The notes under the pieces are model-generated. The model had not been told where the DNA came from. It saw nothing but the letters and a program-made list of their open reading frames with translations, and made no database searches. A stretch of DNA of 64,000 nucleotides, from contig CBDBMW010000012.1 in assembly GCA_965207595.1 (NCBI GenBank), forward strand, positions 186,001 through 250,000, given 5' to 3'. Position 1 is the first letter of the stretch; the number at the start of each line of letters is the position of its first letter. Below are positions 1 to 8,202 of the stretch, piece after piece. The translations under genes and the position numbers were made by a program. This stretch comes from JAGWAJ01 sp026707615 (GTDB lineage Bacteria; Acidobacteriota; Vicinamibacteria; Vicinamibacterales; UBA8438).

Positions 1-1
1 G

Positions 2-157
2 GGGGCGCGGGACCGCAAGCTCTACGTGGTGCCGAGCCTGGACCTCGTGGTGGCGCGCCTCGGCGACGACGGCTCCACGGATGCGTCCTCGTTCAACGAC
101 GCCTTCTGGTGGCTGCTCGCCCAGGCCGCACCGCGCTCCCAGGAGCCTGCGCCGTAG
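2..157 (+). CDS. C-terminal end of a beta-lactamase-family serine hydrolase (partial)
   Basis: Only the last 51 codons are in the window; the gene enters from the left edge. The stretch reading YVVPSLDLVVARLG is the usual final beta-strand of class C beta-lactamase-like serine hydrolases (esterase/PBP-like), which act on ester or amide bonds, normally in the periplasm. The catalytic SxxK and YxN motifs lie outside the window, so activity cannot be judged. The last residues, QEPAP, and the TAG stop lie inside a copy of the dispersed GGAGYYTGCGCCG repeat, so the repeat has probably replaced the original C-terminus. Confidence 0.65.
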   Translation, partial: GARDRKLYVVPSLDLVVARLGDDGSTDASSFNDAFWWLLAQAAPRSQEPAP

Positions 158-160
158 AAC
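138..160 (+). repeat. Dispersed GGAG-YYTGCGCCGYAGAAC repeat, copy 1
   Basis: Single forward copy reading CCCAGGAGCCTGCGCCGTAG followed by AAC. It overlaps the end of the serine hydrolase gene and provides its TAG stop codon. The same core recurs at least a dozen times in this window, always in gaps or at gene ends. Confidence 0.7.
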
Positions 161-193
161 GGTGCGTTCGCTGCACCGCATGCGGCCAGCGGC

Positions 194-199
194 TATGAT
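194..199 (+). promoter_or_regulatory. TATGAT -10 box just upstream of a GTG start
   Basis: TATGAT matches the sigma-70 -10 consensus and ends 6 bases before the GTG start at 206. With a transcription start 6-8 bases downstream of the box, the mRNA would begin at or next to the start codon, so it would be leaderless. No Shine-Dalgarno sequence and no convincing -35 box is visible. Confidence 0.45.
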
Positions 200-205
200 C
201 GACGC

Positions 206-1366
206 GTGCGAGCCGTGGCCGCAGCCGCGCTGATCTGCCTGCTGAGCACGGCGCCGGCAGCCGCCCAGCCCCGCCTGACGATGCAGTGGCGGGCGCTGGC
301 CGAGCGACTGGTGACGCAGCTTGCCCCCGAACCGGGCGAGCGAATCCTGCTCGTGGCGAGACCCGGCCAGTTCGACGACCTGATTCCCCACCTCCGCTAC
401 GCGCTGGCGGAGGCCGGGGCCGTCGACGTCGGGGTGATCGACGTCATGGCCGAGCCGCACCCGGAGCACTGGGACGCCGGGCCGCTTGCACGGAGCTCGG
501 AAGCCGCGCGCGCCCTCTGGCGCGAGATGCTCAGAGGGAGCGTCGACGGCGCCATCATGCTGCCCGGCGCCCGCCCCGATCACACCGTCTACGCGGCGCT
601 CCAGGACCTGCTTCACGAGGGCCTCGGCCGGACCATCCACTTTCACTGGACCCAGAACGGCAGCGCCTTCCCGGTGCCCGGCCAGCCCATGCCGGGCCCG
701 GCGGCGGTCGACGCGACCTACCAGCGCGCCGTCCTCGAGACCGACTACGCGGCGCTGGCGGCGGCGCAGGACCGCTTCGTCGCGGCGCTGCGCGCGTCCG
801 AGGTGCGCGTGACGACGCCGGCCGGCACCGACATCCGCTTCCGCATCGGCGACCGCCCGGTCAACCTCGGCAACGGCGACGCGTCGAAGGCGCGGACGGA
901 TCGGGGCGTGATCCTGATCGACCGGGAGATCGAGCTGCCGGCCGGGGCCATCCGGGTAGCGCCGGTCGAGGAGACGGTGCACGGCACCATCGTCTTCCCC
1001 CCGTCGCAATGGGACGGCCGGGCGGTCACGGACCTCGCCCTCACGTTCGAGCGCGGCCGCATCACCGGCGTCCGGGCGTCGTCCGGGCAGGCCGCGGCGG
1101 AGGCGGAGCTGGCCGGCGTCCCGGACGAGGCGCGCGCCTTCCGGGAGTTCGCCCTCGGCTTCAACCCGCTGCTCGCGGTGCCCGAGCGGAACCCCTGGAT
1201 CCCGTACTACGGGTACGGCGCCGGCGTGGTGCGCCTCTCGCTGGGCGACAACTCGGAGCTCGGCGGGCAGGTGGCGGGCGGCTACGTCCGCTGGAACTTC
1301 TTCACCGACACCACGGTGACCGTGGGCGGCGAAGTCTGGGTCCGCGACGGGCGACTCGTCCGATAG
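206..1366 (+). CDS. Secreted M29-like aminopeptidase-fold protein
   Basis: 386 residues with a clear signal peptide ending around AAAQ (residues 18-21), so probably periplasmic. The body resembles M29 (AmpS/AmpT, 'thermophilic') metallo-aminopeptidases: an ALAERLV-PGERILLVA start, an EIELPAG-xxx-APVEET segment, GFNPLL (family GxNP), and LGDNSELGG near residues 350-356. The family's C-terminal His-x-Asp metal ligands (HxD-hydrophobic) are replaced by WNFFTD around residue 367, so metal binding and peptidase activity are doubtful. The GTG start is chosen because it precedes the signal peptide directly and lies 6 bases after a TATGAT box. Alternative: a non-catalytic M29 relative. Confidence 0.6.
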   Translation: MRAVAAAALICLLSTAPAAAQPRLTMQWRALAERLVTQLAPEPGERILLVARPGQFDDLIPHLRYALAEAGAVDVGVIDVMAEPHPEHWDAGPLARSSEAARALWREMLRGSVDGAIMLPGARPDHTVYAALQDLLHEGLGRTIHFHWTQNGSAFPVPGQPMPGPAAVDATYQRAVLETDYAALAAAQDRFVAALRASEVRVTTPAGTDIRFRIGDRPVNLGNGDASKARTDRGVILIDREIELPAGAIRVAPVEETVHGTIVFPPSQWDGRAVTDLALTFERGRITGVRASSGQAAAEAELAGVPDEARAFREFALGFNPLLAVPERNPWIPYYGYGAGVVRLSLGDNSELGGQVAGGYVRWNFFTDTTVTVGGEVWVRDGRLVR

Positions 1367-1386
1367 GCCGGACCGCCGTCAACGAC

Positions 1387-2691
1387 ATGGCCCATCACGG
1401 CAAGCTCGGCATCCTCGCCGCCGGAGGGCCGGCGCCGGGCATCAACAGCGTCATCAGCGCCGCGACGATCCGGAGCCGCCTGGAGCACGTCGAGGTGGTC
1501 GGGATCCGCGACGGCTTCGAGTGGATCATGCGCGGCGACATCGACCACGTCACCCCGCTCGACATCGACGGGGTGAGCCGCATCCACTTCCGCGGCGGCT
1601 CGCAGATCGGCATCTCGCGGGCCAATCCGACCCGCAGCCCGGAACACCTCGAGAACACGATCGTCTCGCTCCTGCGCCTCGACGTGACCCAGCTCATCAC
1701 GATCGGCGGGGACGACACCGCCTACACGGCCATGAAGCTGGCCGAGCGGAGCGAGGGGCGCCTGCGCGTCGTCCACGTGCCGAAGACGATCGACAACGAC
1801 CTCGACCTGCCGCCCTACGTCGACACCTTCGGGTTCGCCACCGCGCGCCACTACGGGGTGGAGATCGTCAAGAACCTGATGGTCGACGGCAAGACCACCT
1901 CGCGCTGGTACTTCGTGATCGCGATGGGGCGCAAGGCCGGACACCTGGCCCTCGGAATCGGCAAGGCCGCCGGTGCGACGCTGACGCTCATCCTGGAGGA
2001 GTTCGCCGACCACCGGATCCGGCTCAAGTCCCTGGTCGACACGCTGACGGGCGCCATCATCAAGCGGCTCAACCAGGGCCGCCGCGACGGAGTCGCCATT
2101 CTCGCCGAGGGCGTCGTGCTGGGGATCGATCCGGATGATCTCGCGGGCCTCGACGACGTGGAGCGCGACAGCCACGGCAACGTCCGGATTGCCGAGGTGA
2201 ACATCGGCGAGATCCTGAAGGAGCAGGTGCAGGCGAGGCTCAGGACGCTCGGGCTCTCGCCCACCCTGGTCGCCAAGAACATCGGTTACGAGCTGCGCTC
2301 GGCCGATCCGATCCCCTCCGACCTGGAGTACACGCGCGACCTCGGCTACTGCGCGGCGCGCTACGTGATGGCGGGCGGGAGCGCGGCGATGATCTCCATG
2401 CAGGGCGGGCGCTTCGTGCCGATTCCGTTCGAGCGCATGGTGGACGCCGAGACGGGGCGCGCGCGCGTCCGCCTGGTCGACGTCCACTCGACGCGCTACC
2501 GGATTGCGCGCCGCTACATGCTGCGCCTGCGCCGCGACGACTTCGAGGAACCGCACGAGCTGGCGAAGCTCGCTGCCTGCGTCGGCCTCTCCCCGGACGA
2601 GTTCCGCCGCGAGTTCGAGTATCTCGTGGCCCAGGAACCGCCCCCCCTCGAGCTCGATCTCGCGCAGGGCTTCACCCTCGGCGGGGCGTGA
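1387..2691 (+). CDS. pfp: 6-phosphofructokinase, probably pyrophosphate-dependent type
   Basis: 434 residues, cytosolic glycolytic enzyme phosphorylating fructose 6-phosphate. PFK motifs are plain: GGPAPGIN near residue 14, GGDDTA at 107-112, PKTIDND at 132-138, and MGRKAGHLA. Residues Asp110 (GGDD instead of GGDG) and Lys133 (PKTIDND instead of PGTIDND) are the two positions that distinguish pyrophosphate-using from ATP-using PFKs; both are of the PPi type, which would make the step reversible. The start is ATG 1387, 20 bases after the previous stop; the frame stays open far upstream, but homology begins here. The stop overlaps the GTG of the next gene by 4 bases (GTGA), so the two are probably co-translated. 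Confidence 0.85.
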   Translation: MAHHGKLGILAAGGPAPGINSVISAATIRSRLEHVEVVGIRDGFEWIMRGDIDHVTPLDIDGVSRIHFRGGSQIGISRANPTRSPEHLENTIVSLLRLDVTQLITIGGDDTAYTAMKLAERSEGRLRVVHVPKTIDNDLDLPPYVDTFGFATARHYGVEIVKNLMVDGKTTSRWYFVIAMGRKAGHLALGIGKAAGATLTLILEEFADHRIRLKSLVDTLTGAIIKRLNQGRRDGVAILAEGVVLGIDPDDLAGLDDVERDSHGNVRIAEVNIGEILKEQVQARLRTLGLSPTLVAKNIGYELRSADPIPSDLEYTRDLGYCAARYVMAGGSAAMISMQGGRFVPIPFERMVDAETGRARVRLVDVHSTRYRIARRYMLRLRRDDFEEPHELAKLAACVGLSPDEFRREFEYLVAQEPPPLELDLAQGFTLGGA

Positions 2692-3671
2692 CGCGGGACG
2701 GCATGCCGGGCCGGGGACTTGCCCTCGCCTTGCTGGCGGCGGCGTCGTGGATCGCCGAGCCCGCGGGGCAGCAGAACACACCCCCGCAGGACGCCGTGGA
2801 GGAAGGCGAGGCCGCGGGAGACACCGCCGCGGCCGACGACGCAGCCGCGGAGGGCGGCACCACGGAAGGCGCCGACGCGGAAGACGCCGACGCGGAAGAC
2901 GCTCCCCCGGAACCGCCGCCGGATGTGCTGGAGATCGGCGACGGACTGTACGTGCTGCCCTACTGCGGGAACGCGACCCTGCGCGTCACGGCGCACGGCG
3001 TCGTGCTCGTGGGCGACCGGCTGGCGCAGTACCGGGCCGAGATCGCGAGGCTGCTGGCGACGGTGACGGACCAGCGGATCGCGTACGAGCTTCACACGCA
3101 CCGCCACGGCGCCGAGGACGACTTCGCCCCCGCCGCCCCGGGGTCGCGGCGCCTGGGGCCGGCCCTCGGGGGCGCTCCCCCCCGGGAGCCGGCGGCCACC
3201 CCGGACATCGTCTTCAGCTCCCGTCTCTCGCTCTTCCCGGGCGACGCGGAGATCCGCCTGCGCCACGTCGGAGCCGGACACAGCGGCGCCGACGCCGTCG
3301 TCGCCTTCCCGGATCGGGGCGCGGTCCACGCCGGACATCTCGTGACGGACGGGCCTCCGATCATCGACTACGCCGGCGGCGGCAGCGCCGGGGGCTGGAT
3401 CCAGGCGCTCGACGCCCTGCTCGCGCTCGAGTTCGACACCCTCATCCCGGGCGCGGGGCCCGTGCTCGAGAAGAGCGGCGCGCAGGCGTTCCGCGACCGT
3501 CTCGTCACGCTGCGGACGCGGATCGAGCAGCTCGTGCGGCGCGGCGTCGCGAGGGAGGAAGCCGCCCGGCGCCTCGAGACCGCCGACCTCGGGTGGCCCG
3601 TCGACCCGGACGGGGACTTCGTCCGGGAGACGCTGCCGGGCCTCTACGACGAGGTGGCGGGAGGTCCCTGA
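2688..3671 (+). CDS. Exported metallo-beta-lactamase-fold protein with degenerate metal site
   Basis: 327 residues from GTG 2688 (ATG 2703 is an alternative). An N-terminal hydrophobic signal is followed by an acidic, Ala/Glu/Asp-rich low-complexity linker (residues about 30-75). The MBL-like domain then shows GDGLYVLPY, a HTHRHGAEDD segment where HxHxDH is expected, GAGHSGADAVV, and HAGHLVTDG with a GGWIQALDAL helix typical of secreted quinoprotein-relay-type MBL proteins. The first metal motif is altered, so catalysis is uncertain. It overlaps the PFK stop by 4 bases. The substrate is unknown. Confidence 0.65.
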   Translation: MTRDGMPGRGLALALLAAASWIAEPAGQQNTPPQDAVEEGEAAGDTAAADDAAAEGGTTEGADAEDADAEDAPPEPPPDVLEIGDGLYVLPYCGNATLRVTAHGVVLVGDRLAQYRAEIARLLATVTDQRIAYELHTHRHGAEDDFAPAAPGSRRLGPALGGAPPREPAATPDIVFSSRLSLFPGDAEIRLRHVGAGHSGADAVVAFPDRGAVHAGHLVTDGPPIIDYAGGGSAGGWIQALDALLALEFDTLIPGAGPVLEKSGAQAFRDRLVTLRTRIEQLVRRGVAREEAARRLETADLGWPVDPDGDFVRETLPGLYDEVAGGP

Positions 3672-3746
3672 CCGGACCGCCGGATTGCGGCGACGATGCG
3701 CCGAGGTCGGTGAACGGTGGCAGTGCCGGGTCCGGATCGCGGGCCG

Positions 3747-4247
3747 TCACGACCGGCCGGCGATCTCCCGGGGCCGCCACAGGTTCACCAGGCGGCCGCG
3801 CGTCGTCAGCCGCAGGCTCCTCCAGCCCCGGATCGGCAGATCGATGTGGGCGAGCCCGGCTGTCGGAAGGGGCTCCACGTAGCCGGTCAGCCGGGTGATG
3901 AGCGCCTCGAGCCCCGGGTTGTGGCCGACCAGCAGAACGCAGGGAGAGCGACCGCCGGCTTCGCGCACGATGTCCACGATGGCGGCGGGATCGGCCAGAT
4001 AGAGCCTCCGGTCCAGCTGCGCGAGGCCCTCGTGCGCGCAACGCTGGGCCACCGCCTCGGCCGTGCGGCGCGCCCGCTTGGCCGTCGAGCTGAGGATCAG
4101 ATCGGGCCGCAGCCGGAGCTCCGCGAGCAGCGTCGCCATGCGGGGGGCGTCCCGCTTGCCGCGTCCGTTCAGGGGACGATCGTGGTCGGACAGCTCGCGG
4201 TGCTTCCAGCTCGACTTCGCGTGACGCAGCAGGAGGAGCGTTCTCAT
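3747..4247 (-). CDS. sixA: SixA-like histidine phosphatase
   Basis: 166 residues. It begins MRTLLLLRHAKSSW: the RHAKS motif (His9) is the phosphohistidine nucleophile of the SixA branch of the histidine phosphatase superfamily. Further motifs are DRPLNGRGKRDA, the STAKRARRTAE block, and VGHNPGLE with the second catalytic His. SixA enzymes remove phosphate from histidines of phosphorelay or PTS-type proteins. The start ATG at 4247 is chosen because the motif must lie at residues 8-12; the reading frame stays open upstream without homology. It stands alone, convergent with the MBL gene. Confidence 0.85.
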   Translation of the reverse strand: MRTLLLLRHAKSSWKHRELSDHDRPLNGRGKRDAPRMATLLAELRLRPDLILSSTAKRARRTAEAVAQRCAHEGLAQLDRRLYLADPAAIVDIVREAGGRSPCVLLVGHNPGLEALITRLTGYVEPLPTAGLAHIDLPIRGWRSLRLTTRGRLVNLWRPREIAGRS

Positions 4248-4343
4248 CGCGGCAGGGACCGCGGCTCGACCGGGCCGGTAGTATGATTCGAGCGACGACG
4301 TGTCCCAACAACCGCGGCCGGCCGCCTCCGCTCCCTGATACTC

Positions 4344-4580
4344 ATGCTGCTGGTTCTCTTGCTCGACGCCTACACGCTGGTCATCTTCGGCGCCGTCATC
4401 GCGTCGTGGCTCCAGCTTCCACCGTCGCATCCTATCGCGAACATGCTGAACGTGCTGACCGAGCCCCTGCTGGCGCCCATCCGCCAGCGGCTCCCCGCCA
4501 TGGGCGGCATCGACTTCTCGCCGCTGGTGCTCCTCATCGCCGTGCGCCTCGTCCGCGGCGTCTTCCTGTCGGGCTTCTGA
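4344..4580 (+). CDS. YggT-family membrane protein
   Basis: 78 residues forming two hydrophobic segments (residues 1-22 and about 57-75) separated by the conserved YggT stretch LNVLTEPLLAPIRQRLP, with FSPLVLLI after it. This is the usual length for a single-repeat YggT/CCB3 protein. The family sits in the inner membrane and is linked to envelope or osmotic functions, without a defined reaction. A TATGAT box at 4281-4286 lies upstream, between this gene and the divergent sixA. Confidence 0.8.
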   Translation: MLLVLLLDAYTLVIFGAVIASWLQLPPSHPIANMLNVLTEPLLAPIRQRLPAMGGIDFSPLVLLIAVRLVRGVFLSGF

Positions 4581-4756
4581 GCCGCGCTGCAAGGAGCGCG
4601 CGGGCCACTCCGGCGTGCCGCCTCCGTTCCGAGCGGCCCGGCCCCGATACGTGGGCGCGCCCCCCGGGATCGGACTATGATGCGCCGGTAGGCTGGGGTC
4701 CGGGGACCGACTGTCCGGTCCCGAGCACGTTCATCGATTCGCGGAGAGGGTGCACC

Positions 4757-5563
4757 ATGCGCAGAGCACTAGCAGTTGGCCTCGTCCAGGCCGTGTGGGC
4801 CGCCGGGCTCGTCGCCGGCAGCGGGTCCGCGGCGCCGGCGGCGGCCCAGGAGAACCCGTTCACGACGACCGTCGACGTCCGGATGGGCGAGCGTCTCTTC
4901 CGGGCGCAGTGCGGGCGCTGCCACGGCCGCGACGGCACCGGCAACGACGAGACGGGCGCCCCCGATCTGACGACCGGGACGTTCGCGAACGCCAGCTCCG
5001 ACGCGGGGCTCTTCGACGTGATCCGCGACGGCATCGACGGCACGGCGATGATCGGCATCAGCCCGCGCGCCTCGGACCAGACCGTCTGGCAGATCATCTC
5101 CTACGTCAACTCGCTGAACCTGGACCCCGAGGACTACGACCTGCCCGGCGACGTCGGCGCCGGCCGGCAGGTCTACAACGGCAAGGGGAACTGCGCGAAC
5201 TGCCACATGGTCGGCGGCGTGGGCGGCCGGCTCGGGCCGGACCTGTCCACGGTGGCCAACCGGCGCGACCCGGACGAGCTCCGGTCCGACCTGCTCGCAC
5301 CGAACGAGGAGGTCGCCCCGCGGTGGTGGACGATCCGGGTGACGCGCGCCGACGGCTCCGTCGTCGAAGGGCTGCGGATGAACGAGGACACGTTCACGGT
5401 GCGGATCATGGACGCGGACGAGAGCCTCTGGCACTTCATGAAGAGCCAGGTCCGGTCGACGGAGCGCATCACGACCTCGACCATGCCGGGTTACGACGAC
5501 CTGACCTCGACCGAGGTGGACGACCTGATCGCCTATCTCTTCTCGCTGCGGAGGGAAAGCTGA
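4757..5563 (+). CDS. Secreted di-haem cytochrome c, partner of the PQQ dehydrogenase
   Basis: 268 residues with a signal peptide (cleavage near AAAQ-EN, about residue 32). Two class-I haem-binding motifs are visible, CGRCH at 52-56 and CANCH at 146-150, plus candidate Met ligands (AMIGIS; TMPGYDD). It would carry electrons in the periplasm from the quinoprotein encoded immediately downstream to the respiratory chain. The C-terminal part (TIRVTRADGSVVEG) resembles the haem-domain extension of acidobacterial and planctomycete cytochromes. The stop TGA overlaps the next ATG by one base (TGATG). A TATGAT box lies at 4676-4681. Confidence 0.85.
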   Translation: MRRALAVGLVQAVWAAGLVAGSGSAAPAAAQENPFTTTVDVRMGERLFRAQCGRCHGRDGTGNDETGAPDLTTGTFANASSDAGLFDVIRDGIDGTAMIGISPRASDQTVWQIISYVNSLNLDPEDYDLPGDVGAGRQVYNGKGNCANCHMVGGVGGRLGPDLSTVANRRDPDELRSDLLAPNEEVAPRWWTIRVTRADGSVVEGLRMNEDTFTVRIMDADESLWHFMKSQVRSTERITTSTMPGYDDLTSTEVDDLIAYLFSLRRES

Positions 5564-7227
5564 TGCCGAAGCGTCTCGCAATCGTCCTCTCGTTCGCCGT
5601 TGCCTGCGCCGCGGCTCCGGCGTCGGCCCAGACCGAATCGGAAGCGGCCGCGGACACGCCCGCCGCGGACGCGGCCGCCGCGGCCTTCTCGCCCGTCACG
5701 TGGGAACGTCTTCTGAACGCGGCCGATGAGCCCCAGAACTGGCTGATGTACTCCGGCACGCTCGACAGCCAGCGGCACACCCGTCTCGAGCAGGTCCACA
5801 CCCGCAACGTGGACCAGCTCGAGCTGAAGTGGGCCTACCAGATCCCGGAGATCGACCGGGCCGAGACGACGCCCATCGTCGTCGACGGGGTGATGTTCGT
5901 CACCGAGGCGCCGAGCAACGTCGTCGCGCTCGACGCGGCGACCGGGGGGAGGTACTGGCGCTACGAGCACGAGCTGCCGGACGACCTGCGGATCTGCTGC
6001 GGGCGCAACAACCGGGGGGTCGCGATCCTGGGCGAGACGCTCTACATGAGCACCCTCGACGCCCACCTGGTGGCCATCGACGCCCGCACCGGCAACCTCG
6101 TCTGGAACCGCGAGGTGGCGGACCACCAGGCCGGATACAGCAAGACGGCGGCCCCGCTGATCGTCCGGGACCAGGTGGTCACCGGCATCGCGGGCGGCGA
6201 GTACGGCATCCGCGGCTTCCTCGACTCCTACGACCCGGAGACCGGCGAGCAGGAATGGCGCGCCTGGACGATCCCGGGGCCCGACCACCCCGACAACCGC
6301 ACCTGGTCCGGCGATTCCTGGCGGACGGGCGGCTCGCCCACCTGGATCACCGGCTCCTACGATCCGGACCTGGACCTCGTCTACTGGGGCACCGGCAACC
6401 CGGGGCCGGACTGGAACGGCGACGTGCGGCTGGGCGACAACCTCTACGCCGACTCGGCCCTGGCCCTGGACGGCGAGACCGGCGAGCTGAAGTGGTACTT
6501 CCAGTTCACGCCCCACGACGTGCACGACTGGGACGCCATCCAGATCCCGATCCTCGGCGACATCATGTACGAGGGCGAGATGCGGAAGGTCATGATGTGG
6601 GCCAACCGCAACGCGTTCTACTACACGATCGACCGCGAGACGGGAGAGTTCCTGGTCGGCACGCCGTACGCGCAGCAGACGTGGGCCGAGGGGCTGGACG
6701 AGAACGGACGCCCCATCCGCGTCCCGAACACGGCGCCGACGCCGGAGGGCGTCGTGGTCTCGCCCCCGATCGGCGGCGGCACGAACTGGTGGTCGCCGGC
6801 GTACAGCCCGCGCACCGGACTCTTCTACGTCAACGCCTTCGACGGCGAGCAGGAGTACTTCACCCGCGAGGAGGAGTACGTCGAGGGCGAGACCTACATG
6901 GGCGGCGGCGGCAACAACGTGCTGCCGATCGACCACTACCAGAGCTGGATCCGCGCCATCGACCCGGCGACCGGCAACATCCGGTGGGAGTACCCGATCG
7001 CGCCGCGGTCGACCTCCGGGCTGCTCTCGACCGAGGGCGATCTCGTCTTCGGGGGCACGGTCGACGGCTGGTTCTTCGCCCTCGACGCGCTGACCGGCGA
7101 GGAGCTGTGGCACATCAACGTCGGCTCGCGCGTCCACTCCGGCCCGATGGCCTACGCGGTCGACGGCCGGCAGTACGTGGCGGTTGCGGCCGGGAACGTG
7201 GTCTTCGCGTTCGGCCTCGACGACTGA
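5563..7227 (+). CDS. PQQ-dependent alcohol dehydrogenase, lanthanide-type residue pattern
   Basis: 554 residues, signal peptide at 1-22, periplasmic. It is an eight-bladed beta-propeller quinoprotein with repeated tryptophan-docking motifs (DAxTGxxxWRYE, DARTGNLVWNRE, DGETGELKWYFQ, DPATGNIRWEYP, DALTGEELWHIN). Adjacent cysteines C145-C146, the hallmark disulfide over PQQ, are present. The active-site stretch PHDVHDWDA has catalytic Asp322 and a second Asp324 two residues on; in methanol/ethanol dehydrogenases that extra Asp marks lanthanide rather than calcium enzymes. The substrate is probably a primary alcohol. It is translationally coupled to the cytochrome gene. Confidence 0.88.
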   Translation: MPKRLAIVLSFAVACAAAPASAQTESEAAADTPAADAAAAAFSPVTWERLLNAADEPQNWLMYSGTLDSQRHTRLEQVHTRNVDQLELKWAYQIPEIDRAETTPIVVDGVMFVTEAPSNVVALDAATGGRYWRYEHELPDDLRICCGRNNRGVAILGETLYMSTLDAHLVAIDARTGNLVWNREVADHQAGYSKTAAPLIVRDQVVTGIAGGEYGIRGFLDSYDPETGEQEWRAWTIPGPDHPDNRTWSGDSWRTGGSPTWITGSYDPDLDLVYWGTGNPGPDWNGDVRLGDNLYADSALALDGETGELKWYFQFTPHDVHDWDAIQIPILGDIMYEGEMRKVMMWANRNAFYYTIDRETGEFLVGTPYAQQTWAEGLDENGRPIRVPNTAPTPEGVVVSPPIGGGTNWWSPAYSPRTGLFYVNAFDGEQEYFTREEEYVEGETYMGGGGNNVLPIDHYQSWIRAIDPATGNIRWEYPIAPRSTSGLLSTEGDLVFGGTVDGWFFALDALTGEELWHINVGSRVHSGPMAYAVDGRQYVAVAAGNVVFAFGLDD

Positions 7228-7321
7228 GCGGCGCCGAGCCGCACCCTCCCGCCGCGCGGCGGGCGACCCCGGCGGTCACCCGTCGCGCGGCGCCGGTATA
7301 TGGTGGAGGCAGGAGGGTCTC

Positions 7322-8110
7322 ATGAACCGCAATCACATGCGTTCCGCCGGCGCCGCGACGCGGCTCCGCGCGGCGGCTGGCCTCGGGGCCGCGGGGCGGC
7401 TCGCGGTGGCCGCGGGGCTCGTCCTGGCGGGGGCGGGCGCCGCCGCGGCCTCGCAATCGTCCGATGCCCTCGCCCGGGCCGTCGAGGACGCGCTCGACGA
7501 CGAGCGGGCGTTGCGCCGCCTCGAAGTCTCCGTCGCCGGCACCGAGGTGACGCTCTCGGGCTCGCTCCGCAACTTCTGGGAGAAGAGCGAGGCGCTGCGC
7601 ATCACGTTCGACGTCGAGGGGGTCGAGACCGTCGCCAGCGAGATCGAGATCCCGGAGCCCGAGGACGACCAGGAGCTCGCCAACGAGGTCGGCCGCCAGA
7701 TCACTCGCTACCCCTTCTACACGATGTGGGACGTCATCGACGGCCGGGTCGACAACGGAGTCGTGCGGCTGCGCGGCCTCGTCACGCCCATCCGCGACAA
7801 GGCCGGCGAGCTGTTCGAGCGGATCGCCAAGATCCCCGGCGTGCAGGACATCCAGATGGACATCCGGCCGTTGTCGCCGAGCAGCGGCGATGCGCGGATC
7901 CGCTCCATCATCTCCCGCCAGCTCGCCCGGAACACGCACTTCGAGCGCTTCGCGCGGATGCGCAACCCGCCGTTCCACATCATCGTGAACAACTCGCTGG
8001 CGACGCTCATCGGCTACGTGCAGGGCGAGATCGAGCGGATGGAGCTGCAGCGGATCGTCGCGCAGACGCCGGGCGTGCTGCGGGTCGACAACCAGTTGCA
8101 GACACGGTAG
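7322..8110 (+). CDS. Exported protein with three BON domains
   Basis: 262 residues. ATG 7322 follows a good AGGAGG Shine-Dalgarno about 7 bases upstream; the frame is open further 5' but has no support there. The signal peptide is long and Ala-rich (to about residue 40). Three BON-like repeats follow, each of the form hydrophobic-x-G-V/S-V-x-L-x-G with a V..V...I/V tail: residues about 45-105, 115-180 and 185-260. BON domains bind membranes or lipids and are common in OsmY-like periplasmic stress proteins. The gene is monocistronic between the dehydrogenase and the convergent GH65 gene. Confidence 0.75.
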   Translation: MNRNHMRSAGAATRLRAAAGLGAAGRLAVAAGLVLAGAGAAAASQSSDALARAVEDALDDERALRRLEVSVAGTEVTLSGSLRNFWEKSEALRITFDVEGVETVASEIEIPEPEDDQELANEVGRQITRYPFYTMWDVIDGRVDNGVVRLRGLVTPIRDKAGELFERIAKIPGVQDIQMDIRPLSPSSGDARIRSIISRQLARNTHFERFARMRNPPFHIIVNNSLATLIGYVQGEIERMELQRIVAQTPGVLRVDNQLQTR

Positions 8111-8202
8111 GCGGGGCGCCGTCCATCGCCCGTGCCCCGGTGCGGTCCGCACAGGAAGGCGGGCGGCGCCGGCGGCTCGCGCCGACCCCTGCCGGCCGGG
8201 CG

